The notes: generated by a model from the letters alone, not told the origin. A stretch of DNA of 64,000 nucleotides from Dongia deserti (GCF_003574735.1 NZ_QORW01000003.1:310001-374000), one strand, 5' to 3'; numbered from the stretch's first letter, positions 51,714 through 61,478 are shown. A program made the numbers and translations.

Positions 51714-52555
51714 ATCGACGACCCCTTTCGTGCGGCGCTGACTCGGGCCCGAAGCCGCTCGAGCAATCGGGTCACCGCTTCCTGCGGATCATCTACTTCC
51801 CCGCGCAGGGCCACTACGCCCCATTGCTTGAGCACCTCGGCCTGCATGTCATTGTCATGTGCCATGAAGATGAACGAGGCAGGTCGGTGCCGTGCATAAC
51901 CTGATTTCTCCCAGGTCCGCCAAAGCCAGTGGAGGAGCATGCGGATGTTCATGTCGCTCATGCTGTAGCCCAGGAACAGCACGGTCTTGCCCAGGGCGTC
52001 GGCGCGGAACTTGATGTCGAGCGGGGAATCGAAGCGCAGCCGGTCGAAGTAGTCCGTCTCGGTGATAACCAGGGATTGCTCGTCGTCGAAGTCGCCGTGG
52101 AACTTGACGATCTGGGTCGCGCCCTCGCGCACCTTCGCAAGATCCAGCGCATTGGCGATCTTCACATAGGGCTTGTCATGGGTTTCGAAGGCCGCCTCGA
52201 TATTGCGGTCGTAATTGGTCGTGTAGACGATCGGGAAGTCGAGCTCAACGATCAACTCATGGATGCGGGAGTGCGGGACGCGTTCGCGGGAAAGGCTGCG
52301 ATTCTGGTCCATCCAGCGCCGCAGGGAACGAACATCGCCGTGCTTGATGCGGTAATATTCGGCCAGTGTTCGGTAGGCGTCCGGGCCGGAGATACGCTCC
52401 GCCTCGACCCCAAGCTCTGCGCACATGTTCTCGATCAGCTCCCGCCAGGACGGCAGGCCGAGCGCCAGCGACAGGCCCGCTCCAACAAACAGGATCGCTC
52501 GGCGCTCGGCGATGCTCCTGGAAAGCGGGTCGAGCGCCTCAGGGTCGACATCCAC
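51710..52555 (-). CDS. SIR2-domain protein, possible NADase
   Basis: A 281-residue stand-alone SIR2-like protein. The NAD-binding start AILFVGAGLSLALGLPSW is at residues 20-37, the Asn/Asp motif IVYTTNYDRNIE at 109-120 (Asn114, Asp116), the catalytic His153 in KFHGDFDD and the C-terminal LFLGYSMSDMNIRMLL. This is the SIR2_2 type found in phage-defence effectors (ThsA, DSR, SIR2-HerA, AVAST) that deplete NAD+. No zinc-binding cysteines of deacetylase sirtuins are present. It lacks a visible partner except a small conserved gene 29 bp upstream. Defence is inferred. Confidence 0.82.
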   Translation of the reverse strand: MDVDPEALDPLSRSIAERRAILFVGAGLSLALGLPSWRELIENMCAELGVEAERISGPDAYRTLAEYYRIKHGDVRSLRRWMDQNRSLSRERVPHSRIHELIVELDFPIVYTTNYDRNIEAAFETHDKPYVKIANALDLAKVREGATQIVKFHGDFDDEQSLVITETDYFDRLRFDSPLDIKFRADALGKTVLFLGYSMSDMNIRMLLHWLWRTWEKSGYARHRPASFIFMAHDNDMQAEVLKQWGVVALRGEVDDPQEAVTRLLERLRARVSAARKGSSI

Positions 52556-52584
52556 GCCCGGGCACTCCTCGTCGCGCTCGTTCG

Positions 52585-52917
52585 CTAGCCCTCGTCGCCA
52601 CGGCTTATGAACTTGTTGAAGTAGCTTTGCTTCCCTTCGTTGGTTTCCTCTTCGTGCAGGAAGGCAAGCTCGCGGTCGTCGAAGATCTGGAAGAACTCGT
52701 CCCAGCCGATCGGCATCAAGCTCTCCTCAGGCTCACCGAAGTCGACGCGCAGGATGCCGCTGCCCCGGCGGCCGTCAGTGTCGGCCACCTTTGCCGGCTT
52801 GCCGCTCCGCGTCTCGACCCACTTGCGGATCTCGTCGTGATCGGTCGTCGTGCGTGCGCCGGCCTCGGCCTTCCTGCTCTTGCCGGTCGTCTGCGGCGCT
52901 GCCTGCGTCCTCGCCAT
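52585..52917 (-). CDS. Small conserved protein of unknown function
   Basis: A 110-residue soluble protein with a basic, low-complexity N-terminus and a conserved-looking core: HDEIRKWVETRSGKPAKVAD, GILRVDFGEPEESLMPIGWD, EFFQIFDDRELAFLHEEETN, SYFNKFISR. I have the impression of a widespread short family that includes the WDEFF-F pattern, but no function is assigned. ATG at 52917 with GAGGAGG five bases upstream. It precedes the SIR2-domain gene by 29 bp in the same direction, so the two form a likely operon. Confidence 0.72.
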   Translation of the reverse strand: MARTQAAPQTTGKSRKAEAGARTTTDHDEIRKWVETRSGKPAKVADTDGRRGSGILRVDFGEPEESLMPIGWDEFFQIFDDRELAFLHEEETNEGKQSYFNKFISRGDEG

Positions 52918-53096
52918 GGTCACCTCCTCAATGAATTCGGATGCCCATTAACAACAGCCGGCAATCTGCGGCGTTCCGAATGAACCTTTTTGCGGCTTTC
53001 CCGTTCACAGAGGAGCGGTTCGGCGCATACCGGGAACCCTGGCCGTCCCGCAACAACGCGGGGGATTCAGCAGAGGGCTCAAGTGGGGAGATCTCG

Positions 53097-54923
53097 ATGA
53101 CAGAGATCGAGTCCAACGGCCCGTCCGACCGTCGCTCCAGATTTCGCCGTCTGCATCAGGTGGCGCAGTTCGCCTTTCCCCAACGCGATGCAATCGCCAT
53201 TATCCTGGGCTTCACTTTGGCCGTGGCGGCGATCAGTGCCATCGAGCCCTTGATCCTCAAGGCAGTGTTCGACGAACTGGCCGGCGCGCAGAACGGCCGC
53301 GCGCTCATGGTCGCCGTGGCGGCGCTGCTGGGACTTGCGATTGCGCGCGAGCTGCTGGACGGGGCCGCCAATTGGCTGACCTGGCGGACGCGCATCGGCC
53401 TGCAATATGCGCTACTCGAAGCGACCGTCGGCAAGCTTCACAAGATGCCGCTCCGGATCCAGCGCAGCGAAGGGGTCGGCGCCATCATGACGCGCCTCGA
53501 TCGCAGCATTCAGGGCTTCACGTCCGCCGTCACGCTGCTCCTGTTCAATGTCCTGCCCTCCGTGATCTTCCTGTCGATTGCCATCTGGATCATGTTGCAC
53601 CTGGACTGGCGCTTGGCACTGGTCGTTTTGTCCTTTGCACCGATGCCGGCGCTGCTGGCGATGCGCGCGGCGCCCGAGCAGGTGCGGCGGGAGCGCTCCT
53701 TGTTGGATCAATGGGCGCACATCTACTCCCGCTTCAACGAAGTGCTGTCCGGCATCGTCACGGTGCGCAGCTTTTCCATGGAAGAGGCGGAGAAGGGCCG
53801 GTTCCTGAAGGACGTGGCGGCGGCCAACCGATTGGTCGTGCGCGGGGTTGCAACTGACGCCAGCTATGGCGCGGTGAGCAATATCATCGTTGCCGTCGCG
53901 CGCATCTGGGCAGTGGGATTTGGCGCATATCTCGCGGTCAAGGGGGAGGTCACCATCGGCACGATCGTCGCCTTCCTTGGCTATGTCGGCGGGCTGTTTG
54001 GACCGGTTCAGGGCTTGAGCGGCGTCTATTCGGCCCTGCGCCGCGCGTCGGTGTCACTGGATGAGATCTTTCGCATCCTGAACGTCCAGGAGCATCTCGG
54101 CGATTCACCCGACGCGGAGGAGCTGACCAGCGTACTGGGCGATGTGCGCTTCGAGAATGTCCACTTCCGATACGAGCAGGCTGGCCGGCCACTACTGGAC
54201 GGCGTATCGCTGCATGTCGAGCCTGGCCAGACCATCGCGATCGTCGGGCCCAGCGGCTCTGGCAAGACGACTCTCATAGCGCTGCTCATGCGATTCTATG
54301 ACCCGCGGGATGGGCGCATCTTGCTCGATGGTCGCGACCTCCGCACGATCAAGCAGAGTTCCCTGCGCCGGAACATCGGGGTCGTTCTGCAGGATCCACT
54401 GCTGTTCAACGACACCGTCCTGGCCAATATCGCCTATGGCAAAATCGGTGCGGGCGAGGAGGAGATTATCGCTGCCGCGAAGGCGGCGCAGGCCGACGAA
54501 TTCATCCGGCGCCTTCCGGACGGCTACAACACGATGGTCGGCGAGCGGGGCAGCTTGCTGTCCGTCGGTGAGCGGCAACGCATCACCATTGCGCGCGCCC
54601 TCTTGAAGGACCCCGCCATCCTTGTTCTGGATGAGGCAACGTCTTCGCTGGACGCGGAGTCCGAAGAAGCAGTGCAGACGGCGATCGAGTCCCTTGTGAA
54701 GAGCCGCACCACCTTCGTCATCGCCCATCGCCTGGCGACCGTGGTCAATGCCGACCGAATCGTCGTTCTCAAGGAGGGTCGGCTCGCCGAAAGCGGCACG
54801 CACGTCGAGCTTCTGCAGCGGCGTGGATATTATTCGACCCTGGTCAAACGCCAGAGCCGGGGCCTGATCGTGAATGAAGGCGAGGAGCCGATGCCCGGCC
54901 CGGGCGATGGACCGGGCGCGTGA
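53097..54923 (+). CDS. ABC exporter half-transporter (fused permease and ATPase)
   Basis: A 608-residue type IV ABC half-transporter (MsbA/lipid-A or multidrug exporter class), acting as a homodimer in the inner membrane. Six membrane helices in the first 330 residues (AIAIILGFTLAVAAISAIEP, LLLFNVLPSVIFLSIAIWIM). The ATPase has Walker A IVGPSGSGKTTL, Q-loop VLQDPLLF, signature LLSVGERQRITIARAL (Val for the first Gly of LSGGQ), Walker B ILVLDEATSSLD and H-loop VIAHRLATV. ATG at 53097 follows GGGGAGA. Divergent from the SIR2 operon. Substrate unknown. Confidence 0.92.
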   Translation: MTEIESNGPSDRRSRFRRLHQVAQFAFPQRDAIAIILGFTLAVAAISAIEPLILKAVFDELAGAQNGRALMVAVAALLGLAIARELLDGAANWLTWRTRIGLQYALLEATVGKLHKMPLRIQRSEGVGAIMTRLDRSIQGFTSAVTLLLFNVLPSVIFLSIAIWIMLHLDWRLALVVLSFAPMPALLAMRAAPEQVRRERSLLDQWAHIYSRFNEVLSGIVTVRSFSMEEAEKGRFLKDVAAANRLVVRGVATDASYGAVSNIIVAVARIWAVGFGAYLAVKGEVTIGTIVAFLGYVGGLFGPVQGLSGVYSALRRASVSLDEIFRILNVQEHLGDSPDAEELTSVLGDVRFENVHFRYEQAGRPLLDGVSLHVEPGQTIAIVGPSGSGKTTLIALLMRFYDPRDGRILLDGRDLRTIKQSSLRRNIGVVLQDPLLFNDTVLANIAYGKIGAGEEEIIAAAKAAQADEFIRRLPDGYNTMVGERGSLLSVGERQRITIARALLKDPAILVLDEATSSLDAESEEAVQTAIESLVKSRTTFVIAHRLATVVNADRIVVLKEGRLAESGTHVELLQRRGYYSTLVKRQSRGLIVNEGEEPMPGPGDGPGA

Positions 54924-55590
54924 AAGTTGGGCGCTGCGAGTCCCCGCGCGTACCTAGGCTCGAGCTAAAAGCCATGGATGCGGCTTGCGTGCACGCGGCT
55001 TGGAAATAGACAATCTCGCTCACCCAATCCATTATGCATGTGAAACTTCACCGACCGAAATCGCGACCAGATCGCAAGCCTGCAATTTGCTGTCTATCGC
55101 GAGATTGAACAGCGCGAGGTCCCGTTCTGCGCGGTGTCGAAAAATCGTGTTCGATCGCCGGCGGTAGAGGAAGGACGGTGAGCAGACGCATGCGCGTGGA
55201 CGGCCGAAATTCAGCTCGCTGTAAAGGTACTAATGGAAACCTAGAAGAGGGCTTACCCAGCCCAGGCATCCTGTGCAGCGGTCGTTCCGTTCGTTTGGCG
55301 GGAACTTTCGCTAATCCTATTCGTTGCTGGCCTTAGTGCCGCCATCTGATTCAGGTGGTGCCATGGGATGCCTCCTCGCGTCCCCTTCTGACATCGCTTG
55401 CTGGGATCTCTCCTAAGCGGTTGCGAATACGCAGGTTTGTTACGACGAGGTGACCGGGTCTGGATTTGGGCAGCCCTAACCGTAGTTCTGTCTGCCAAGG
55501 CATCGAACGGATTCGGGTCTCGAGACTGTTGATCCGAACCACGCGCTCGCGGCAGCGTGGGAACACGAGAACTAAGCCGAATGGCGATCT
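54924..55590. other. Intergenic stretch with a possible 15-residue ORF
   Basis: About 670 bp between the exporter and the phospholipase D gene. No domain-bearing frame was seen on either strand. The one item with good translation signals is the very short minus-strand ORF at 55317-55364. Confidence 0.45.
55317..55364 (-). CDS. Possible 15-residue small protein
   Basis: MAPPESDGGTKASNE followed by TAG. The ATG has an ideal GAGGAGG ribosome site with 7-base spacing, which is rare by chance in this intergenic DNA. It could be a small stress protein or a leader. Support is translation signal only. Confidence 0.3.
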   Translation of the reverse strand: MAPPESDGGTKASNE

Positions 55591-57048
55591 ATGACAGGAG
55601 CATCGCTTCTAAGGCCCGGCCAGACCTGCTGGCGAATCGAGAGAGCAAATCGGATCGCGTTCCTGATCGACGCAGAGGCGTACTTTGCCGCAGTCAAGGC
55701 TCTCTTGCGAAATGCTCGCCATTCGATCCTCTTGCTCGGCTGGGAGTTCGATCCCCGCACGCGTCTCGAGCCTGGAGCTGAGACTAAGTCCGAACCGGAC
55801 GCAATCGGTCCTCTCCTCTTGGACCTGAAGAAGCAGCGTCCGGAACTCGACATCCATGTTCTGATCTGGGATATGGCAATTCTGTTCGCTCTGACGCACT
55901 ACCTCTATCCTCAGCGCGCCGAGAAATGGTTCGAATATCGGCTCGCATTCCGGCTGGACAGTTCCGTCCCGTTCGGCGCATGCCACCATCAAAAGGTGCT
56001 TGTGATCGATGACGCGGTGGCATTCTGCGGCGGAGGGGATTTCGCGCCGAACCGCTGGGATACGCCGAGCCATCCCGACGATCACCCCGCTCGGCGACTG
56101 CCGTCGGGACGGGCGTACGAGCCGCGGCATGACGTTACAATGATGGTGGACGGCGCTGCCGCCGGGGCGCTGGGTGACCTTGCTCGAGCGCGGTGGCAGC
56201 GAGCAACCGGCGAAGTGATCAAGCCACCTGAGCGATGCCTTGATGACCCCTGGCCCGCTACAACCATTCCGGCCCTCACGGACGTGCATGTCGCAATCGC
56301 CCGTACTGAACCTGCCTGGCGCGGTCGCCCGTCCATCCGCGAGAACGAGGCGTTGTACCTCGGGGCGATCGCGGCGGCGCGCTGCCTCATAGTGCTCGAG
56401 AACCAGTATTTCGCCTCGCCTCTAATTTGCGCTGCGCTCAAGGCGCGTCTGAGCGAGCCCGATGGTCCTGAGGTCGTCGTGATCTGCTCGGGGCACAGTC
56501 CGAGCCTCTATGATTTCTTCAGTATGGACAGAACGCGCGACGCGTTGATCCCTAAGCTGGCGAGAGCTGACGCTTACGACCGGTTCAGAGCCTACGCGCC
56601 CCTCACATCCGGCGGGCGGGTGATCGTCGTTCACTCCAAGGTAGCACTCATCGATGACCGGTTTCTCCGCATCGGATCCGCAAACCTCAATAATCGTTCA
56701 TTCGGCTATGACACCGAATGCGACCTCGCGATAGAGGCTGATGATCGGAACGAGGGGAAGCAGAGTCGGCAGGCGATCGAGCAGTTTCGGAATTACCTAA
56801 TCGCCCACTATCTCGGCTCCACCACAGAGCACGTGTCAAAAGCGGTAGAGTCGCACGGTAGCTTGATCGAGGCGATCGAAGCGTTGGACAAACGTAGAGA
56901 GCGCAGACTGCGCCCATTTGAGCGGACGGCGCCTAGTCTGTTCGGGCGAGTGGTTGCGGAGTGGAGTCTCGGCGATCCGATCAGTGTCGCGGATGCGTGG
57001 CGCCCCTGGCGCCGGCCGACCGCCCAACACGTAGTCGATGGGATGTAG
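55591..57048 (+). CDS. Phospholipase D-family protein
   Basis: A 485-residue two-HKD phosphodiesterase. HKD1: His133, Lys135, Asp140 in CHHQKVLVIDDAVAFCGGGD; HKD2: His348, Lys350, Asp355 in VHSKVALIDDRFLRIGSANL followed by NNRS. The spacing and the CWRIERANRIAFLIDAEAYF start resemble the cardiolipin-synthase/PLD proteins that in other bacteria are fused to a VTT domain; here no VTT domain follows, but a separate VTT protein is encoded at 33884. No signal peptide or membrane helix is obvious. Likely acts on phospholipids at the inner membrane. ATG context is weak. Confidence 0.9.
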   Translation: MTGASLLRPGQTCWRIERANRIAFLIDAEAYFAAVKALLRNARHSILLLGWEFDPRTRLEPGAETKSEPDAIGPLLLDLKKQRPELDIHVLIWDMAILFALTHYLYPQRAEKWFEYRLAFRLDSSVPFGACHHQKVLVIDDAVAFCGGGDFAPNRWDTPSHPDDHPARRLPSGRAYEPRHDVTMMVDGAAAGALGDLARARWQRATGEVIKPPERCLDDPWPATTIPALTDVHVAIARTEPAWRGRPSIRENEALYLGAIAAARCLIVLENQYFASPLICAALKARLSEPDGPEVVVICSGHSPSLYDFFSMDRTRDALIPKLARADAYDRFRAYAPLTSGGRVIVVHSKVALIDDRFLRIGSANLNNRSFGYDTECDLAIEADDRNEGKQSRQAIEQFRNYLIAHYLGSTTEHVSKAVESHGSLIEAIEALDKRRERRLRPFERTAPSLFGRVVAEWSLGDPISVADAWRPWRRPTAQHVVDGM

Positions 57049-57647
57049 TGATGCCCGACGGGCGGCGCCGGGCAGCTGCCGGACCAAATTGCAGCAACCT
57101 GTCGCTTAAGCCGACACCAACACTCATCCGGCAAGGGCGAACGCGCTCCGGAAGGCCTAGCGCCTTCAGCTGCGTGCACTGAGGTAGACCTTGCGATGTC
57201 AGGTCCTCGCCCAACAGCGGACCTCTCCCGCCAGGGACGATCGGCAGAAACGTGCTAAGAGCCGCCTCTGGGATCGGCCTTGTGCCGCACACATCGTGAT
57301 GTCAGCCTGTGGCATGCGGCAATTTGCCGGTCCTAACGGCCGCGCGGCGCCGCCGATGAGATCAACACATAGGCCAAACCGGCCAGAAGTCCGATTTGAG
57401 TCGCTAGGCGTACTAGGAAGCCCTGAATAGGTCAGCTTCAACTCCGATAGCCGAGCTCGCCTGTTGGGATCTCTTTAGCCGGGTGCCATTTTCAGACATC
57501 GCTGTCATCGAACCATAGTAGACTACCGTGAGCGCTTTGACCTTCCGACCCGGCTCAAACGCGAACAGCTCTGAGCCAGCTGAGCTGATCTCACGCCAGC
57601 CCTCGGCCACGCACATCATCGAGAACGGTCTGTAACAGCGGGATCGC
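57049..57647. other. Intergenic stretch, no gene recognised
   Basis: About 600 bp between convergent genes. A minus-strand frame ending at 57413 includes SSAGSELFAFEPGRKVKALT but has no family match I can name and no clear start; it also runs antisense-shifted through the DUF2934 gene. Treated as unsupported. Confidence 0.4.
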
Positions 57648-57947
57648 TCAGCTACCTGAGCTATCCTTTGTGGATCCGGTTGACGGACCGGCGGTACCTC
57701 CCCTGCCTGCCCTCGTGCCCGGAGGCCCGGCCGGGTTGGTTCCTTCAGGCTGCAGGCCCGATGCAAGCCCAGAGCTTCCGCTGGATTGGCTTGAACTGGC
57801 GCTCTCGCTGTCGGCTTTATGTTCGTTCTGCCCTTCGATCTCGCGCTCAGCGCGTTCCCAGTGCTCGCGCTCGCGTCCATCCGGCCGGCCTTCGTCTTCC
57901 CAAATCTGGCGCGCCCGCTCTCGAATCCTCTGCTCCCGGTCATCCAT
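57648..57947 (-). CDS. DUF2934-family small protein
   Basis: A 99-residue protein. The N-terminal 40 residues carry the DUF2934 pattern: REQRIRERARQIWEDEGRPD followed by GREREHWERAEREIEG. The rest is a Ser/Gly/Pro-rich disordered tail. DUF2934 proteins are common, uncharacterised small proteins of alphaproteobacteria. ATG at 57947 has GAGGAGG with 6-base spacing; the alternative seven codons upstream has none. Confidence 0.85.
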   Translation of the reverse strand: MDDREQRIRERARQIWEDEGRPDGREREHWERAEREIEGQNEHKADSESASSSQSSGSSGLASGLQPEGTNPAGPPGTRAGRGGTAGPSTGSTKDSSGS

Positions 57948-58660
57948 GACGTGCCTCCTCGACCGCACGCAATGTAAATGCAGCGGCTTGAGGCGTGTTC
58001 CAACCGCAAGAGGCGGTGCTGGTATGTTGACCTGTTCAGTTGGCTTGCCACCACATCTTCATTCCTAGACCACGGCAAGGATACGTCGAGTGCGAGCGCA
58101 TGCGGATACAGCAGACCTACCTCCTTTGTGGCGGTACCTGCCACATCGCGCCGCCACACACAGGAGCGCCCTTCGGGCCAGCCCCAGGCGTCGTTCTACA
58201 TCGACGGTCGTTCTCTCGAAGAATTTGCCGTTCGATGATCCGCTTCGGGAACGGCCTATGCGACAATGCGGTTCTTCTATTCGGCTTCAATCGCCTCGGC
58301 TGCGAGCTCCGGAAACCGGGTTCGCAGTGGGCCGAATACAGTTGGAGAACTTGCAGAAGGCATATCCTGCGTTTCGAGCGCTGAGATCGCGGCAGCAAGG
58401 AAATGGCAGCCGCATCATAACCGTAGTGCTGGATCGCGATTATAGCGATCCGCGTGACCTGGAGGGGCGAAAGCTCTGGGTTGATGGCGAGCTCTGCCAT
58501 TGTGAGCGAATCTGCGAAGCAGCGACCGTACCTCGCAAGAAGGGTGAACGAATCATGTTGCAGGTCGGGAACTGCCCCGAAGACGACATGGCCCCTTTTC
58601 CGCTCTCGCCAGGCCGCAATTCGCAATGAAGCAGCCGCTCTCCTCTACGGGTGCACGGAC
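57948..58660. other. Intergenic stretch with possible gene remnant
   Basis: About 710 bp without an intact gene. On the minus strand around 58270-58500, [20 protein letters not shown] in one frame continues, one base shifted, as FLAAAISALETQDMP and further to FPELAAEAIEAE before a stop near 58286; this looks like a small helical protein broken by a frameshift. No family named. Confidence 0.35.
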
Positions 58661-59560
58661 TTGCTAGACTGCGTCATCGTCGGCGGTGGTCCGGCCGGAT
58701 TGGCCGCGGCCATATACCTCGCGAGATTTCGTAGGGCCGTCCAGCTTGTCGACGCCGGATCGAGCCGGGCAAAGCTGATTCCTCGCACGCACAATTTGCC
58801 CGGGTTTCCCGATGGCGTTTCCGGACGCGATCTCCTCGACCGCCTCCATCAGCAGGCAGCCCGGTTTGGTGTTTCGCCGCTCATCGGCCAAGTTGAGACC
58901 GTTGACGCCGTGGATGGTGGTTTTTCAGTTGGCGGGACCAGTGTTGCTTTGAACGCGCGCACTGTTCTGTTGGCAACGGGAGTGGTCGATCGGAAGCCGG
59001 ACATAGCGGACCTGGACGAACTGGTCGCTCGAGGCATAGTGCGTTTTTGCCCAATCTGCGACGCTTATGAGATCGTAGGGCGCAAGGTCGCGGTCATAGG
59101 ACCAATCGACCATGCGATGAAGGAGGCGCAGTTCCTCCGGACCTATACCCCCGATGTTACGGTACTGGCTTCTGATCTCCTCCGATCCGACAGGACGAGC
59201 AAACCAGAACGCGGAGAGCCAGGCATCAGAATCCTGCGTGAGCAGCGACTCCGGTTCGATGCCATCGCCGGGCAGGTGACTGCGGCCCTTCCGGATGGGA
59301 CTCATCTGCATTTCGACGTGCTCTACGCGGCTTTGGGGACGACCGTGCGCTCCGAACTAGCCAGACGGCTTGGCGCCGGCTGTACCGACACAACATGCAT
59401 CCTTGTCGATGGCCATCAACGGACATCGGTCCGCGGCCTCTACGCGGCTGGAGACGTGGTGCAGGAGCTGGACCAGATCGCAGTCGCCTTCGGACACGCC
59501 GCCATTGCTGCCACTGCAGTCCACAATGACCTGCCTCGAAGCTCCGGAGGTGAAACCTGA
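58661..59560 (+). CDS. Thioredoxin-reductase-like FAD/NAD(P) oxidoreductase
   Basis: A 299-residue flavoprotein of the TrxR/AhpF-like class. FAD motif [20 protein letters not shown] at the start, active-site pair [10 protein letters not shown] (CPIC, like CATC in TrxB), NADP-domain [20 protein letters not shown] (GxGxxA-like but reading GPIDHA, degenerate) and terminal FAD motif [20 protein letters not shown]. No ATG fits; TTG at 58661, just before the FAD motif, gives family length. The frame is open upstream. It precedes treZ by 10 bp. Confidence 0.82.
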   Translation: MLDCVIVGGGPAGLAAAIYLARFRRAVQLVDAGSSRAKLIPRTHNLPGFPDGVSGRDLLDRLHQQAARFGVSPLIGQVETVDAVDGGFSVGGTSVALNARTVLLATGVVDRKPDIADLDELVARGIVRFCPICDAYEIVGRKVAVIGPIDHAMKEAQFLRTYTPDVTVLASDLLRSDRTSKPERGEPGIRILREQRLRFDAIAGQVTAALPDGTHLHFDVLYAALGTTVRSELARRLGAGCTDTTCILVDGHQRTSVRGLYAAGDVVQELDQIAVAFGHAAIAATAVHNDLPRSSGGET

Positions 59561-59570
59561 GGCATTCGGC

Positions 59571-61478
59571 ATGAGCGACTCCCAACGCGAAACGCCCCAT
59601 GTAGAACCGCCCCTCCGGCGACTTCCGATCGGTGCGGAATTCATGAACAGTGACGTGCACTTTCGCGTATGGGCGCCAGACCAAAAGCGCGTCGAGGTCG
59701 TGCTAGAGAGGGCACGAGGCAAGTACACCTCTTTCGAGCTGAAAGCGGAAGCAAATGGCTATCATTCCGCCGTAATGAACGGGATTGGTCCAGGCACCCT
59801 GTATCGGTTCAGGCTTGACGATGGTGACCAGCTGTACCCGGACCCGGCGTCAAGATTCCAGCCAGCTGGTCCTCATGGGCCGTCCATGATCGTGGATCCG
59901 CTTGCCTATCGCTGGAGGGCTACGGAGTGGAAAGGCCTTAGCAAGCAGGGTCAGGTGATCTACGAAATGCACGTGGCGACTTTCACGTCCGAAGGCACCT
60001 GGGACGCCGCGATCGGCCGGCTAGAGTATCTTGCGGACATCGGTATTACCGCATTAGAGATCATGCCTGTCGCTGATTTTGCTGGCAGCTTCGGATGGGG
60101 CTATGACGGCGTCAATCTATTCGCACCGACCCGTCTTTATGGAACTCCTGATGAGATGCGCACCTTCGTCGACCAGGCGCATCGTCTGGGAATGGGCGTC
60201 ATCCTCGATGTCGTCTATAACCATCTCGGCCCCGACGGAGACTGCCTGCGCCGCTTTGCAGACCATTATTTTTCCAAAATTCATAGAACCCAATGGGGTG
60301 ATGCGATCAATTTTGACGGACCTTACTCCGCACCGGTACGTGAGTTCGTCCTTTCCAACGTGCGCTACTGGACAGAGGAATTTCGCCTCGACGGATTGCG
60401 CATCGACGCAACACAGGACATGTCCGATTCGAGCCGACAGCACATATTGTCGGAGATATCGCAGACCGCGCGTGCGGCTGCGCGGGACCGAAGCGTGCTG
60501 ATCATCGCCGAGAATGAGCCCCAACAGCGGCAGCTTGTAGATCCCATTGAGCAAGGGGGCTACGGCTTTGACATGCTTTGGAACGACGATTTCCATCACA
60601 CTGCCATGGTCCGGTTGACTGGTCGGCGCGAAGCCTACTACACCGACTATTGCGGCACGCCGCAGGAACTCGTGTCGGCAGCCAAACGTGGCTATCTCTA
60701 TCAAGGGCAGTTCTATCGCTGGCAGAACAAAAAGCGCGGAAGTTGCACGCGCGGTCTGCCTCGATCGACCTTCGTGAATTTCCTGCAGAATCACGATCAG
60801 ATTGCCAATTCCGGCCGGGGCGTTCGTGTCCACGTCTTGGCGGGTCCCGCGCTCTACAGGACGATGACGGCACTTCTCTTGCTCCTTCCGGGAACGCCCA
60901 TGTTGTTCCAGGGCCAAGAGTTCGCTTCCAGCTCGCCATTCCTGTATTTCGCCGACCATAAGCCGGAGATCGCCGCCTTGGTAAGACACGGACGAGCCGA
61001 GTTTCTGGCACAATTTCCGAGCCTCGCGACACCCCAAATGCAGGCAGTGCTGACGGATCCGGGCGACCTTGAGACGTTTCGGCGTTCGAAGTTGGACTGG
61101 TCCGAGCAGCAAGAGCATGAGGACGTCCTCGCTCTGCATCGCGATCTCCTGGCGCTGCGGAGAACCGATGCCGCCCTTCGCGCGCTAGAAAGCATCGAGG
61201 TGGATGGTGCAGTGCTAAGCGGAAACGCACTTGTGTTGCGGTATTTCTCGCCTGATCGTGCTGATCGGCTCGTTTTGGCCAATCTCGGTGACGACCTTCA
61301 GCTCGAAAGACTGCCTGAACCTCTGTTGGCGCCGCCTGTCGATCTCTCTTGGGCAGTGCTCTGGTCAAGCGAAGACCCGCGATATGGCGGAAGTGGGACG
61401 CCGGAGATGGAGAGCGAGCGTGGCTGGCACGTGCCAGCAAATACTGTACTTCTGGTGGGCGCGGTTAAGTCTGGCTAG
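59571..61478 (+). CDS. treZ: Malto-oligosyltrehalose trehalohydrolase
   Basis: Releases trehalose from the end of maltooligosyl-trehalose, the second step of the TreY/TreZ route from glycogen-like glucans. The 635-residue GH13 protein has an N-terminal CBM48/E-set domain (FRVWAPDQKRVEVVLERARG), then the (beta/alpha)8 barrel: VIYEMHVATFTSEGTWDAAI, LDVVYNHLGPDG, nucleophile Asp in FRLDGLRIDATQDM, acid Glu in LIIAENEPQQ and transition-state Asp in FLQNHDQIAN. Length is slightly above the usual 580-610. treY and treX are not adjacent, so its partner must lie elsewhere. Confidence 0.94.
   Translation: MSDSQRETPHVEPPLRRLPIGAEFMNSDVHFRVWAPDQKRVEVVLERARGKYTSFELKAEANGYHSAVMNGIGPGTLYRFRLDDGDQLYPDPASRFQPAGPHGPSMIVDPLAYRWRATEWKGLSKQGQVIYEMHVATFTSEGTWDAAIGRLEYLADIGITALEIMPVADFAGSFGWGYDGVNLFAPTRLYGTPDEMRTFVDQAHRLGMGVILDVVYNHLGPDGDCLRRFADHYFSKIHRTQWGDAINFDGPYSAPVREFVLSNVRYWTEEFRLDGLRIDATQDMSDSSRQHILSEISQTARAAARDRSVLIIAENEPQQRQLVDPIEQGGYGFDMLWNDDFHHTAMVRLTGRREAYYTDYCGTPQELVSAAKRGYLYQGQFYRWQNKKRGSCTRGLPRSTFVNFLQNHDQIANSGRGVRVHVLAGPALYRTMTALLLLLPGTPMLFQGQEFASSSPFLYFADHKPEIAALVRHGRAEFLAQFPSLATPQMQAVLTDPGDLETFRRSKLDWSEQQEHEDVLALHRDLLALRRTDAALRALESIEVDGAVLSGNALVLRYFSPDRADRLVLANLGDDLQLERLPEPLLAPPVDLSWAVLWSSEDPRYGGSGTPEMESERGWHVPANTVLLVGAVKSG

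Noticed and set aside
57640-57662. tRNA-like D-arm (GCTCAG-GTA-CTGAGC) on the minus strand
   Set aside because: The palindrome resembles a tRNA D-arm but there is no T-arm, acceptor stem or CCA at the right distance.
57413-58159. 248-codon minus-strand open frame
   Set aside because: Overlaps the DUF2934 gene in another frame and shows no domain; the DUF2934 frame has both family match and ribosome site.
58090-58629. 179-codon plus-strand open frame
   Set aside because: No domain, Arg/Ser-rich first half; overlaps a possible minus-strand remnant. Not enough to call.
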